A stretch of 64,000 bases of DNA from Pseudomonas salomonii (lineage in GTDB: Bacteria > Pseudomonadota > Gammaproteobacteria > Pseudomonadales > Pseudomonadaceae). Location of the stretch: positions 1 to 64,000 of the forward strand of contig NZ_FNOX01000005.1 in the NCBI RefSeq assembly GCF_900107155.1, in the 5' to 3' direction. Of the stretch, positions 31,128-39,613 are shown piece by piece (the first letter of the stretch is position 1; each line of letters starts with the position of its first letter). The notes beneath the pieces were generated by a model. That model saw only the letters and a list, made by a program, of their open reading frames with translations. It was not told where the DNA came from and made no database searches. A program made the translations under genes and the position numbers.

Positions 31128-32570
31128 ATGACCGAAGTAGAAGTAAAGAAAACACAAGACAGCCTGCAGGATCGCCTGGCTCAAGTCATCGAGCTGCTGC
31201 AGCGTCAGCGCGTGGTCGAAGACCTCACGCACCGCCAGGAAGGCCCGCACCACGACCGCGTCGAAAACCTGGTTCATCGGCAAAACCTCGTTGAGCTGCA
31301 ACGCAAGCTCGATGACCTGCACTCTGCCGACGTCGCTTATATTCTTGAAGCCTTGCCGCTGGATGATCGACTGACTCTGTGGCAGTTGGTCAAGGCTGAC
31401 CGCGACGGCGACATCCTCCTCGAAGTATCCGACTCGGTCCGTGAAACCCTGATCGCCGACATGGACGATCACGAGCTCCTGGCTGCCGCCAAGGAGATGG
31501 ACGCCGACGAGCTGGCTGACCTGGCGCCAGAGCTGCCGCGTGATGTTGTCCATGAATTGATGGAGGCCCTCGACAGCCAACAGCGTGAGCGTGTGCGCTC
31601 CGCGTTGTCTTACGACGAGGATCAGGTTGGCGCACTGATGGACTTCGAGATGGTCACCATCCGCGAAGACGTCAGCCTGGAAGTGGTTTTGCGTTACCTG
31701 CGTCGCCTCAAAGAGCTGCCGGGTCATACCGACAAATTGTTCGTAGTCGACTACGAAGGCATTCTCAAGGGCGTGTTGCCGATCAAACGTTTGCTGGTCA
31801 ATGATCCGGACAAGAAAGTAGCGGATCTGATGGCCAGCGATACGGTGAGTTTCCACCCGGATGAAGACGCCTACGAGGCCGCCCAGGCATTTGAGCGTTA
31901 TGACTTGATCTCGGCGCCGGTGGTCGACAAGAACGGCAAGCTGATTGGCCGTTTGACCATCGATGAAATGGTCGACCTGATTCGTGAAGAGAGTGAAACC
32001 GAAGTCCTCAACATGGCGGGTCTGCGTGAAGAGGAAGATATTTTTGCGTCAGTCTGGCGCTCCCTGCATAACCGCTGGGCGTGGTTGGCTGTCAACCTGA
32101 TCACCGCGTTCATTGCCTCGCGCGTGATCGGTCTGTTTGAGGGGTCGATCGAGAAGCTGGTAGCGCTTGCGGCCCTGATGCCGATTGTGGCCGGTATCGG
32201 CGGCAACTCCGGTAACCAGACCATCACCATGATTGTGCGTGCCATGGCACTGGACCAGGTCAGTACGGCCAATTCCTCGCGCCTGTTGCGCAAAGAGTTG
32301 GCCGTGGGCCTGATCAACGGTTTGGTGTGGGGCGGCGTGATCGGTGTGGTGGCTTACTTGCTATATGGCAGTTGGTCACTGGGCGTGGTAATGACGGCAG
32401 CCATGACCCTCAACCTGCTGTTGGCGGCGCTGATGGGCGTGTTGATCCCCATGACGCTGGCACGTCTGGGGCGTGACCCGGCCATGGGTGCCAGTGTGAT
32501 GATCACGGCCATGACCGACAGCGGTGGCTTTTTCATCTTCCTGGGCCTGGCGACGATCTTTCTGCTCTGA
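31128..32570 (+). CDS. mgtE: MgtE-family magnesium transporter
   Basis: A 480-residue MgtE. An acidic N-terminal domain (about 20–150, with the repeated ALPLDDRLTLWQLV / LAPELPRDVVHELM helices) is followed by a CBS pair (about 155–285), a connecting helix, and a membrane domain from about residue 307 (VWRSLHNRWAWLAVNLITAFIASR). The GIGGNSGNQTITM pore motif is intact. It carries Mg2+ across the inner membrane, and the cytoplasmic domains sense Mg2+. The start at 31128 is preceded by GGAGTGGAG; an upstream ATG is rejected. Confidence 0.95.
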   Translation: MTEVEVKKTQDSLQDRLAQVIELLQRQRVVEDLTHRQEGPHHDRVENLVHRQNLVELQRKLDDLHSADVAYILEALPLDDRLTLWQLVKADRDGDILLEVSDSVRETLIADMDDHELLAAAKEMDADELADLAPELPRDVVHELMEALDSQQRERVRSALSYDEDQVGALMDFEMVTIREDVSLEVVLRYLRRLKELPGHTDKLFVVDYEGILKGVLPIKRLLVNDPDKKVADLMASDTVSFHPDEDAYEAAQAFERYDLISAPVVDKNGKLIGRLTIDEMVDLIREESETEVLNMAGLREEEDIFASVWRSLHNRWAWLAVNLITAFIASRVIGLFEGSIEKLVALAALMPIVAGIGGNSGNQTITMIVRAMALDQVSTANSSRLLRKELAVGLINGLVWGGVIGVVAYLLYGSWSLGVVMTAAMTLNLLLAALMGVLIPMTLARLGRDPAMGASVMITAMTDSGGFFIFLGLATIFLL

Positions 32571-32627
32571 TCCCTGTGGGGGCCCGGCTCCCACGCCGCC
32601 CTCTGCCGTGCCTCTCAAATTTCACGC

Positions 32628-32654
32628 AAAAAAAAGCCAGCATAGCGCTGGCTT
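32628..32654 (-). terminator. Terminator for amrZ (minus strand)
   Basis: On the minus strand, AAGCCAGC and GCTGGCTT pair and are followed by a run of eight T residues. It lies about 17 bases past the amrZ stop. A decayed REP fragment lies just before it at 32573–32594. Confidence 0.9.
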
Positions 32655-32671
32655 CGGCTTTCAGTTGCAGA

Positions 32672-32998
32672 TCAATTGGCTTCTGCGGCCGCCTCAACGT
32701 CGTGCGCGATAAGCGAGACGAGAGCATTCTGCTGGCGGTGGGAGAGCTGACGAAAACGCTGCAGCAGTTCGCGTTCGTGCAGTGACAGCTCGGGGCTGTC
32801 CAGGCGCATGCTCAACTCTTCGCCCAGCGCACCTTCCTGAATAAGGCTCTGCTCCAGGCGCGCGATGATTTCGGAGTTCATGCTGCGGTGATGATTGCGA
32901 GCCACCTCGGCAATGCGTTCCCGCATTCCGTCTGGCAGACGTACGACGAACTTGTCAGCCGTACGGCTGGAATAAATTGCCTGTTTCAATGGGCGCAT
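32672..32998 (-). CDS. amrZ: AmrZ (AlgZ), ribbon-helix-helix regulator
   Basis: A 108-residue Arc-type regulator, the same length as P. aeruginosa AmrZ. It begins [25 protein letters not shown], where the KFVVRLP strand makes base contacts. The RHH helices ([27 protein letters not shown]) and the conserved C-terminal tetramerisation region [21 protein letters not shown] follow. In Pseudomonas AmrZ controls alginate, flagella, cyclic-di-GMP and iron genes. A TAACCGGTTA palindrome lies 6–15 bases upstream of the start and could be a regulator site. The ribosome site is weak. Confidence 0.94.
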   Translation of the reverse strand: MRPLKQAIYSSRTADKFVVRLPDGMRERIAEVARNHHRSMNSEIIARLEQSLIQEGALGEELSMRLDSPELSLHERELLQRFRQLSHRQQNALVSLIAHDVEAAAEAN

Positions 32999-33392
32999 AT
33001 ATTTAACCGGTTAGTTCAGGGGAGCGGTTTCTGGAATTGGCCGCAAGATGAGTGTTAAGACAAGGCTCACGACCAAAGTTCAACCCGAATTGCAAAGAGG
33101 CCGCATCATGCCTCAGATTTGACAGTTCCTTGGCGTCAATTCTGTGACAAATATTGAACTGCCTAAAGGCTTAATGCCAGCACTCATTTGTATTTTTGCG
33201 GACTGGTTGGAAAACTTTCAAACGGGTCATTCCGCAACGGAACTTCCCGTCAGTCCAGGCCGGCACAGGGGTTGAAGCCGCACATCCTAAAGCAAAGTGG
33301 CCTTTTGCCCTTATTTTTAAGACTAGTGGCAATTTGCCGATTTGCTAGCGCGGGGCGACATAAGGTCGAAGGGGGAAGGTGCGGTGCAGGGG
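32999..33392. promoter_or_regulatory. Intergenic region upstream of amrZ
   Basis: About 390 bases without a convincing gene. On the minus strand GAACTT (33076–33081) is the -35 of AlgU (sigma-22) promoters, and TCTTAA follows at a slightly short spacing. amrZ is AlgU-dependent in P. aeruginosa, so this is a plausible but imperfect promoter. The palindrome TAACCGGTTA is at 33004–33013. Confidence 0.4.
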
Positions 33393-33572
33393 TCAGCGCA
33401 AAACTGGATCGAACTTTATTTTGCGGCCCATGAAAAGCGTCAACAGGAGGAAGCTTGTGAACACAGCCGCAGCAACAGTTGCAGCGGTTTGCCCTTCTTC
33501 AGAGGTGGCGCCCAGACCCAGAACGCCAGTGGCGATAGTCAGGCACAAAAACAGCCAGGCGGATTTGCTCAT
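33393..33572 (-). CDS. Tiny two-helix inner-membrane protein
   Basis: A 59-residue protein starting MSKSAWLFLCLTIATGVLGLG. It has two hydrophobic helices (about 5–20 and 30–50) joined by SSEEGQTAATV-like polar residues, and ends MGRKIKFDPVLR. The start at 33572 is supported by AGGAAG and lies 11 bases after the stop of the gene at 33584–33817, so the two form an operon. No function is recognised. Confidence 0.65.
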   Translation of the reverse strand: MSKSAWLFLCLTIATGVLGLGATSEEGQTAATVAAAVFTSFLLLTLFMGRKIKFDPVLR

Positions 33573-33583
33573 CAATGGCTTCC

Positions 33584-33817
33584 TCAGAAAACCCAATGTT
33601 CGGATGCCGGTGCAGTCTGGGTGCCTTGGGTCAGGCGTATCGGCGATTGCGCGTTGGGCGTCATCACCGCCAATTGCGGGCGTTGTTGCAGGTGGTGCGG
33701 CACGGCCTGGCTGATCTGTGCAGGATCATTACTGCCGGTCGATTGGAAATGAAACATCACCAGTGCAGCCAGGGCTATGGTGTTGAGGGCTAACAGAAGG
33801 GCACTGTTCATGGTCAT
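33584..33817 (-). CDS. Small membrane-anchored periplasmic protein
   Basis: A 77-residue protein with an N-terminal hydrophobic helix (SALLLALNTIALAALVMF) and a polar Gln/Pro/Thr-rich tail expected in the periplasm. The start at 33817 has GGAG eight bases upstream. First gene of a two-gene unit with the 59-residue membrane protein. No recognisable domain. Calling it a gene rests on the ribosome site, the signal-anchor and tight spacing. Confidence 0.6.
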   Translation of the reverse strand: MTMNSALLLALNTIALAALVMFHFQSTGSNDPAQISQAVPHHLQQRPQLAVMTPNAQSPIRLTQGTQTAPASEHWVF

Positions 33818-34136
33818 GTTCTCCGCTAAACGCCGTGGCTGAATGGGTTTGTAGGAGAAGTATTGCAGGTCCCGTGCCAATCTATTATTTCAGTAAAATC
33901 AACTACTTAAGTCTAATCTAAAGCATCGCCAGGTTGCAATTTGCAATGATGGCATTTTGGGGTAGTGCATTTTGCACGACAGGGTCCGGGCCCCGTGGTT
34001 GCGGGGCAAGGCGCGCATCGGCGGAACAAGGATCGGCCTACACTCAAAAAGCCCACGGACGACATGACAAAACCCACCTCGGCCGTTAACATGCACGCCG
34101 TCCGTCGCAGTGCCCCGTGCCCGATGGCTGTCATTT
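33818..34136. other. Intergenic region between the small membrane genes and tRNA-Arg(CCU)
   Basis: No gene is seen. There are two TTGCAA direct repeats (33935–33947 area) and a GTGCA-TTT-TGCAC inverted repeat just downstream, which could be regulator sites for the minus-strand pair. Confidence 0.35.
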
Positions 34137-34213
34137 GTCCCAGTAGCTCAATTGGATAGAGCATCCCCCTCCTAAGGGGAAGGTTGGCCGTTCGAACCGG
34201 CCCTGGGACACCA
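34137..34213 (+). tRNA. tRNA-Arg (anticodon CCU)
   Basis: 77 bases with encoded CCA. The acceptor stem GTCCCAG/CTGGGAC is perfect. The loop CTCCTAA gives anticodon CCU, decoding AGG. T arm GGTTGGCCGTTCGAA… is intact. Confidence 0.96.
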
Positions 34214-34217
34214 TCTT

Positions 34218-34256
34218 CAAAAGCCCTGCACAGGTTGTCCTGGCAGGGCTTTTTTG
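34218..34256 (+). terminator. Terminator after tRNA-Arg(CCU)
   Basis: AAAAGCCCTGC pairs with GCAGGGCTTTT and is followed by a T run. Confidence 0.9.
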
Positions 34257-34495
34257 TGCGCACCGGCAACACCGGTCGAACCTTGCCGCCTATCAGGGTT
34301 CACAGCAGGGGCGCCGTGTGTTTCGCGTACTTTTGTACGTTGCATATGTACCCTGCATGCGACCAGGCAGCGTCTGAACGATTAAGCAAAAATATTCCCC
34401 GGAAAACGGCCCGTTGCTTCTGTCCGCTCCCGGCAACCCCGGACTATCATGCTGATAGCCCTGTCCCTCACTTCAAGGAGCCGCTCGGAACGCCG

Positions 34496-35887
34496 ATGCG
34501 CCAGATCTGGAAATCTTTTCGAGCCCTTTATTTCGCCTCCTTGATGATGTTGATCGGGTCCGGCCTGCTCAGCACTTACCTTGCCTTGCGTCTGGCAGCC
34601 GACCACGTCGACAGCCTGTGGGTGGGTGCCTTGATGGCGGCCAACTACTTCGGCCTGGTGCTGGGCGGCAAGATCGGCCATCGGCTTATCGCCCGCGTCG
34701 GGCATATTCGCGCGTATGCCACCTGTGCCGGGATTGTCGGCGCGGCGGTGTTGGGCCATGGCCTGATCAACTGGCTGCCGGCCTGGATTGTGCTGCGGAT
34801 GATCGTGGGCCTGGGGATGATGTGCCAGTACATGGTCATCGAAAGCTGGCTCAATGAGCAGGCGGACGCCAAGCAGCGTGGCGTGGTGTTCAGCGGTTAC
34901 ATGATCGCGTCCTATCTCGGGCTGGTGCTGGGTCAGTTGATCCTGGTCATGCACCCTGAACTTGGCCTTGAGTTGCTCATGCTGGTGGCCTTGTGCTTTG
35001 CCTTGTGCCTGGTGCCGGTGGCCATGACCCGACGCATTCACCCGGCGCCGCTACACCCGGCGCCCATGGAGCCGCGCTTCTTTATCAAGCGTGTGCCGCA
35101 GTCGCTGAGCACGGTGCTGGGCGCGGGGCTGATCGTCGGCTCGTTCTACGGCCTGGCGCCGCTGTATGCCTCGCAGCAAGGCTTGAGCACCGAGCAGGTC
35201 GGTCTGTTTATGGGTAGCTGCATTTTTGCCGGTTTGTTGGTGCAGTGGCCATTGGGCTGGTTGTCGGACCGCTATGATCGCGCCCTGCTGATTCGCTGCT
35301 TTGCCTTGTGCCTGGCAGTGGCGGCGTTGCCGTTGGCCGTAATGACCCAGGTGCCGCTGGAAGTGCTGTTCGTGGCCGGCTTCCTGTGTTCCCTGGTGCA
35401 GTTCTGCCTGTATCCCTTGGCGGTGGCGTTCTCCAATGACCATGTGGAAGGTGATCGCCGCGTGTCGCTGACGGCCATGTTGCTGGTGACTTACGGCATC
35501 GGCGCGAGTGTCGGGCCGCTGTTGGCGGGTGTGGTGATGAAGCTGTTCGGCAGCCACATGCTGTATGCGTTTTTCAGCCTGTGTGCATTGATCCTGGTAT
35601 GGCGTATCCGGCCGAAGGCGGTAACCAACCTGCACCAAGTGGATGATGCGCCACTGCATCACGTGGCAATGCCTGACAGTATGTCCAGCTCGCCGCTGGT
35701 GGCGTGCCTCGACCCGCGGGTGGATGAGGCGGTGGTGCAGGAGCAAATGCAGAACGTTGTGCCTGAGCCGGAACCTGAAACCGAAACTGACCCGCAACAA
35801 CCCGCGGATGAACCCGCTTTTGAAGGGCCGCCGGAGCCTCTGGGGCCGGACGAGCATCCTCATGACTTGAGCAGGGCGCGCCCCTGA
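34496..35887 (+). CDS. MFS transporter with acidic proline-rich C-terminal tail
   Basis: A 463-residue major facilitator with about 12 membrane helices (from MRQIWKSFRALYFASLMMLIG to about residue 375). The A-loop-like motifs GGKIGHRLIARVGHIRAY (after helix 2) and GWLSDRYDRALLIR (after helix 8) are present. The last 80 residues form a cytoplasmic tail rich in Pro/Glu/Asp (EPEPETETDP…EPLGPDEHPHD), unusual for the family. The start at 34496 fits the first helix; the best ribosome site AAGGAG lies 15 bases upstream, a longer spacing than ideal. Substrate unknown. Confidence 0.85.
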   Translation: MRQIWKSFRALYFASLMMLIGSGLLSTYLALRLAADHVDSLWVGALMAANYFGLVLGGKIGHRLIARVGHIRAYATCAGIVGAAVLGHGLINWLPAWIVLRMIVGLGMMCQYMVIESWLNEQADAKQRGVVFSGYMIASYLGLVLGQLILVMHPELGLELLMLVALCFALCLVPVAMTRRIHPAPLHPAPMEPRFFIKRVPQSLSTVLGAGLIVGSFYGLAPLYASQQGLSTEQVGLFMGSCIFAGLLVQWPLGWLSDRYDRALLIRCFALCLAVAALPLAVMTQVPLEVLFVAGFLCSLVQFCLYPLAVAFSNDHVEGDRRVSLTAMLLVTYGIGASVGPLLAGVVMKLFGSHMLYAFFSLCALILVWRIRPKAVTNLHQVDDAPLHHVAMPDSMSSSPLVACLDPRVDEAVVQEQMQNVVPEPEPETETDPQQPADEPAFEGPPEPLGPDEHPHDLSRARP

Positions 35888-35891
35888 AAGC

Positions 35892-35928
35892 AAAAACGGG
35901 CAGATCCCATCAGGATCTGCCCGTTTTT
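35892..35928. terminator. Bidirectional terminator between the MFS gene and flgZ
   Basis: A 16-bp perfect stem (AAAAACGGGCAGATCC / GGATCTGCCCGTTTTT) with a 5-base loop and T runs on both strands, between convergent genes. Confidence 0.93.
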
Positions 35929-35948
35929 ATTGACGCGGCCTTTAAGGT

Positions 35949-36698
35949 TTAAAAGTCGTCGTCCTTGTCAAAGCGCCGCGCTTCGCGCTGCAACTGGTAC
36001 ACAAAACGTTCAACCTGGCGCTGTACCAAGCCGCTCATGTTGTGAAAGCGCACGCCGGCGAAGGTGGTGTTGATCTTGTCTTCGAAGTGTAGGTAACGCA
36101 GTTCCACCGAAGTGGTCATGCTGCCGAAGGGCAGGGCGGCGATAAAGCGGTCATAGACCTGGCCCAGTTGCAGGCGATCGGCGATGTCGCCTTCAAAACG
36201 CAGCTTGCAGCCGGTGGCGGAGATGTCCAGCAGCTTGCCGCTGATCGGTGCCTTGAGCTTTTCGCCACCCAGCTCGATGCTGACCAGTTGGGCCAGCTTC
36301 AATGCGGCGCGAAAGGCATTGCGACGCTGATGGTAGACCACCTCGTCGGGCATGCTGCCGGTGTAGATGCGGTGGCCGCCTTTTTCACTGATGGTCAGCG
36401 TGCCGTTGCTTTCCCAGGCGATTCGCACGCCATCATGGAAACCTTCAATGCGGAACGGTTCGCCATTTTCAAGGTAGCGTTCACCGTCACGGGGGATCAT
36501 TTCGTCGAGGGCGAGCGTTTTGCTCTCCCGATCAATATCCACCAGATAGCTTTGAAACCGCTGGCTGCGTTCATGAAAAGTGATGATCAGCGGGTCATGG
36601 CTTTCTTGCAGCATCCGCAACGTGCTGGCGATTTCCAGAGGCGTGGTGAGCACCTTGGGTGGCTGCGGAGCATCTTCCGCATTAAGGGCGTTGAACAC
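35949..36698 (-). CDS. flgZ: PilZ-domain cyclic-di-GMP flagellar brake protein (YcgR/FlgZ)
   Basis: A 249-residue protein with an N-terminal YcgR domain (about 10–115, [20 protein letters not shown]) and a PilZ domain (about 120–230). The PilZ cyclic-di-GMP residues are present: RxxxR in RRNAFRA and DISATG. It binds c-di-GMP and slows the flagellar motor. I chose a GTG start at 36698 ([17 protein letters not shown], ribosome site GGAAG) over an ATG 16 codons upstream. Last gene of flgM-flgN-flgZ. Confidence 0.9.
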   Translation of the reverse strand: MFNALNAEDAPQPPKVLTTPLEIASTLRMLQESHDPLIITFHERSQRFQSYLVDIDRESKTLALDEMIPRDGERYLENGEPFRIEGFHDGVRIAWESNGTLTISEKGGHRIYTGSMPDEVVYHQRRNAFRAALKLAQLVSIELGGEKLKAPISGKLLDISATGCKLRFEGDIADRLQLGQVYDRFIAALPFGSMTTSVELRYLHFEDKINTTFAGVRFHNMSGLVQRQVERFVYQLQREARRFDKDDDF

Positions 36699-36794
36699 GG
36701 TTCTTCCATCTCCAGACAAAATACGACTACACGCAAGAACCGGCATTTTGCCAGTATGTAACGCGCCTTGGATAGGGCGCGCTGTAAACCGGTG

Positions 36795-37265
36795 TCAGGC
36801 TTGGCTGCGGGTGCTTGGCTTGACCAGTCGCGAGGTGGAACCCTGGGCGTTGTACAGCGCAGGAGGCTCTCCGCCGTGGAGTATGCGCAACTGGTTGGCG
36901 GTCGTAGCCTGCTGCAGCTGGATCGACTGGCCGTTGAGCAGGTTGGCTTCCTGGCACTGGGCCAGCAATTGATTGAGTGCGGTGCTCTGCGCCAGCAACT
37001 GATCGCCTACCGAGGAGTGGCTGGCCAGTTGTGCCAGGCCGTCATGATCAGCCGGCAGGCCGAGGCTGATGAGAATTTCGCTGCGCTTCTTGCCATGCTG
37101 CTCCAGCAGCACGATCAGCGACTGTTTGCGCGCCAGAATTTCCTCCAGCAAGCGCATATCCCGGCCATAGAGGGCCAGGGATTCTTCTTTGAGCAGCTCG
37201 AGCAGAAGTTGCGTCGGCGCCAGATCATCAATGATCAGTTCAAGCAAATGTTCGTCGTGGTGCAT
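36795..37265 (-). CDS. flgN: Flagellar export chaperone FlgN
   Basis: A 156-residue helical protein, MHHDEHLLELIIDDLAPTQLLLELLKEE. It has the long coiled-coil helices of FlgN, including ILARKQSLIVLLEQHGKKR. It binds the hook-filament junction proteins FlgK and FlgL and delivers them to the flagellar export gate. Position directly after flgM supports the call. The C-terminal Ser/Arg-rich tail is probably disordered. Confidence 0.9.
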   Translation of the reverse strand: MHHDEHLLELIIDDLAPTQLLLELLKEESLALYGRDMRLLEEILARKQSLIVLLEQHGKKRSEILISLGLPADHDGLAQLASHSSVGDQLLAQSTALNQLLAQCQEANLLNGQSIQLQQATTANQLRILHGGEPPALYNAQGSTSRLVKPSTRSQA

Positions 37266-37313
37266 GGCTGGCCTTGGGTTTTAAGCGTCCACAAGCCCTG
37301 CGCAGGCCTTTGC

Positions 37314-37640
37314 CTAGCGCTCGGCTTCGAAGTTAAGCAGCTTGCTGGCTACACGGTTGCTGTCGACTTTATAGCTGCCATCAGCGATTGCCTGCTTCAA
37401 TTCGGCCACGCGGGCTTTATTGACAACGGGTTGATCGCGCAGCGAGTCAGTGACCTTCTGCAACTGTTGAGCCTCATTGCTCAGGTGTACCGATTCCCCG
37501 CTCTGGCTGGCGCTGGCCTGTTCTGCCTTGGCGGCAGGTGCTGGCTGGGACTTGGCGTCTACGCCGTCCTTTGCCCCGCTGGTGCGCGTATTGCCCGGCA
37601 AAGCCTGGGTGTTATTTAAACGACTGAAATCAATGACCAT
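37314..37640 (-). CDS. flgM: Anti-sigma-28 factor FlgM
   Basis: A 108-residue FlgM starting [17 protein letters not shown]. The Ala/Ser/Lys-rich disordered N-terminal half and the helical FliA-binding C-terminus ([43 protein letters not shown]) are typical. It holds FliA inactive until exported through the finished hook. The start at 37640 follows AGAGG; the ORF extension upstream overlaps the promoter. A sigma-28 promoter is at 37678–37704. Confidence 0.95.
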   Translation of the reverse strand: MVIDFSRLNNTQALPGNTRTSGAKDGVDAKSQPAPAAKAEQASASQSGESVHLSNEAQQLQKVTDSLRDQPVVNKARVAELKQAIADGSYKVDSNRVASKLLNFEAER

Positions 37641-37677
37641 GTTAAAAAAACCTCTGGGTATTTGGACGCTTGCCATG

Positions 37678-37704
37678 TTTTCGGCCATACCCGGACAAAC
37701 TTTA
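37678..37704 (-). promoter_or_regulatory. Sigma-28 (FliA) promoter of flgM
   Basis: On the minus strand TAAA, 15-base spacer, GCCGAAAA, against the FliA consensus TAAA-N15-GCCGATAA: one mismatch. It lies about 38 bases before the flgM start and fits the known late-class expression of flgMN. Confidence 0.85.
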
Positions 37705-37782
37705 GGCCCGATTGACAATAAACCTGTACAGGTCGACATCCCACGCACAGTGTAGGAAAACCTGGCGTTTCACACCAGTGAT

Positions 37783-38541
37783 CTATAGTGCCACCTCGAC
37801 TTGGCCCGGCGCCGTCACTTGCGCCTTGATCACACGGTTGGAATTGAGGTTCTTGACCCGGATCTGCTCGCTCATCCCGCCATTGGACAGCGCTTCCCCC
37901 GGCATTTTTACCGTCAGCCCACCGCTGCTGGCGGAAATCACCACCTGGTCGCCCTTGCGAATCACCTCAGCCTGTTCCAGATGCACCAGCGTAATAACCT
38001 GGTCGGTGACCATTGGTCGGGTCAGTTTCTGCCCGATGGCTTGGTCCACAGCGGTGAGGTAGCCCTGGTTGATCAGGCTGATGTCGCGTTCACGCAGGGC
38101 CACGTCTTCAAAACCAATGATGCCGGTGCGTTTGAGCGGGCGTGTGACGACCACTACGTCGCGGAACAGTTTGACCTGCGCCGGCACAAACACCGTCCAG
38201 GGTGAGGCGCCCTCGCAGCGCACTTTTACCGTCACGCGGCCGATGGGTTGGGCCGGGCTTTCAAGGCTCGCCGTCAATTCCTTGTCGCACATGGGCATGC
38301 GCAGGCGCGGGTCCAGTTGGTTGACCTGGATTTCGTAACGCCCCGGCGTTTGGGTGGTTGCCAGATAATCTTCTACAGTGAACTCAAGAAAGCCTTGGGT
38401 GACGCCGATAAGGAGATCAGGCAAGGTGACATTATCTGCGCGAGCCGTGGTGCCCGAGCCCAAGGCAAGCAAAGCCATCGTTGCGCAGAGCAATCTGCGA
38501 TACCGTGGGATGCGTCGGAAAACTGTCGTTTTAAGGTTCAT
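37783..38541 (-). CDS. flgA: Flagellar P-ring assembly chaperone FlgA
   Basis: A 252-residue periplasmic protein with a signal peptide (basic RRIPRYRR, then LLCATMALLALGSG, cleavage near ARA|DN at 35). The mature part has the FlgA N-domain (LPDLLIGVTQGFLEFTVEDYLA) and a SAF-type beta domain (VTRPLKRTGIIGFEDVALRERDISLI, about 145–215). It assists P-ring assembly around the rod. No Shine-Dalgarno is seen before 38541, and the sigma-54 promoter at 38555–38568 would start transcription only about two bases upstream, so translation may be leaderless or start slightly downstream. Confidence 0.92.
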   Translation of the reverse strand: MNLKTTVFRRIPRYRRLLCATMALLALGSGTTARADNVTLPDLLIGVTQGFLEFTVEDYLATTQTPGRYEIQVNQLDPRLRMPMCDKELTASLESPAQPIGRVTVKVRCEGASPWTVFVPAQVKLFRDVVVVTRPLKRTGIIGFEDVALRERDISLINQGYLTAVDQAIGQKLTRPMVTDQVITLVHLEQAEVIRKGDQVVISASSGGLTVKMPGEALSNGGMSEQIRVKNLNSNRVIKAQVTAPGQVEVAL

Positions 38542-38554
38542 AGACCAATAAATA

Positions 38555-38568
38555 GCAAAGCCCGTGCC
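38555..38568 (-). promoter_or_regulatory. Sigma-54 promoter of flgA
   Basis: On the minus strand GGCACG-GGCT-TTGC gives the invariant GG-N10-GC of RpoN promoters. P. aeruginosa flgA belongs to the FleQ/RpoN class, which agrees. The predicted start site is about 38543. Confidence 0.75.
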
Positions 38569-38636
38569 GTTTAGTGTTGGGTGAGCGTCGTTGCCCTTGT
38601 AGGTATAGCCAAAGGTTTTAGCGTAGGAGTCAAGGC

Positions 38637-39569
38637 ATGGCAGGAGTAATGGACTCAGTAAACCAGCGCACACAGCTGGTAGGGCAGAATCGCCTGGAAC
38701 TGTTGCTTTTTCGCCTGGACGGCAAGCAGCTGTACGGCATCAATGTGTTTAAAGTGCGGGAAGTGCTGCAGTGCCCCAAGCTGACCATATTGCCTAAATC
38801 CAGCCCGGTGGTCTGCGGCGTAGCGAATATCCGAGGCGCGACCATTCCGATTCTCGACCTGGCCATGGCCACCGGTTCTTCGGGGTTGCAGGACCGCGAA
38901 AGCCCCTTTGTGATCATCACCGAATACAACACCAAGACCCAGGGTTTCCTGGTGCGCTCGGTGGAACGCATCGTCAACATGAACTGGGAGGAGATCCATC
39001 CGCCGCCCAAGGGCACCGGGCGCGATCACTACCTCACGGCGGTGACGCGGGTCGACAACCAGTTGGTCGAAATCATCGACGTGGAAAAGATCCTCGCCGA
39101 AGTCGCCCCCACCTCGGAAACCATTTCGGTTGGCGTGGTAGACGCCGAAACCGCGCACAAGGCAGTGTCACTGCGTGTGCTGACGGTGGACGACTCCTCG
39201 GTGGCGCGCAAGCAGGTCAGCCGTTGCCTGCAAACCGTCGGCGTGGAAGTGGTGGCCTTGAACGATGGTCGCCAGGCCTTGGATTACCTGCGCAAGCTGG
39301 TGGACGAAGGCAAGAAGCCGGAGGAAGAGTTCCTGATGATGATCTCCGACATTGAAATGCCGGAAATGGACGGCTACACCCTCACGGCCGAAATACGTAA
39401 CGACCCACGCATGCAAAAATTGCATATCATCCTGCATACTTCCTTGTCGGGCGTATTCAATCAGGCGATGGTCAAGAAGGTCGGTGCCGATGACTTCCTG
39501 GCCAAATTCCGCCCTGATGACCTGGCATCCCGGGTAGTCGACCGGATCAAGGCAGCAGATCACGGCTAG
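38637..39569 (+). CDS. cheV: Chemotaxis protein CheV
   Basis: A 310-residue fusion of a CheW-like coupling domain (about 10–165; LLFRLDGKQLYGINVFKVREVL, GVANIRGATIPILDL) and a response-regulator receiver (about 178–305). The phosphoacceptor is Asp238 in MISDIEMPEMDG, with the acidic pair in LTVDDSS. It couples receptors to CheA and is phosphorylated for adaptation. The start at 38637 has AGGAG upstream; a second ATG four codons later is possible. It is followed by cheR after 44 bases. Confidence 0.94.
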   Translation: MAGVMDSVNQRTQLVGQNRLELLLFRLDGKQLYGINVFKVREVLQCPKLTILPKSSPVVCGVANIRGATIPILDLAMATGSSGLQDRESPFVIITEYNTKTQGFLVRSVERIVNMNWEEIHPPPKGTGRDHYLTAVTRVDNQLVEIIDVEKILAEVAPTSETISVGVVDAETAHKAVSLRVLTVDDSSVARKQVSRCLQTVGVEVVALNDGRQALDYLRKLVDEGKKPEEEFLMMISDIEMPEMDGYTLTAEIRNDPRMQKLHIILHTSLSGVFNQAMVKKVGADDFLAKFRPDDLASRVVDRIKAADHG

Positions 39570-39613
39570 GGGGATTTCCTCCTGGCGGTCACACGATTTA
39601 AGAGGCGGTATCA

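Noticed and set aside
38547..38575. Possible sigma-28 promoter for cheV (TAAA…GCCGTTTA)
   Set aside because: Spacer is 13 bases where 15 is needed, and the same bases form the clear sigma-54 promoter of flgA.
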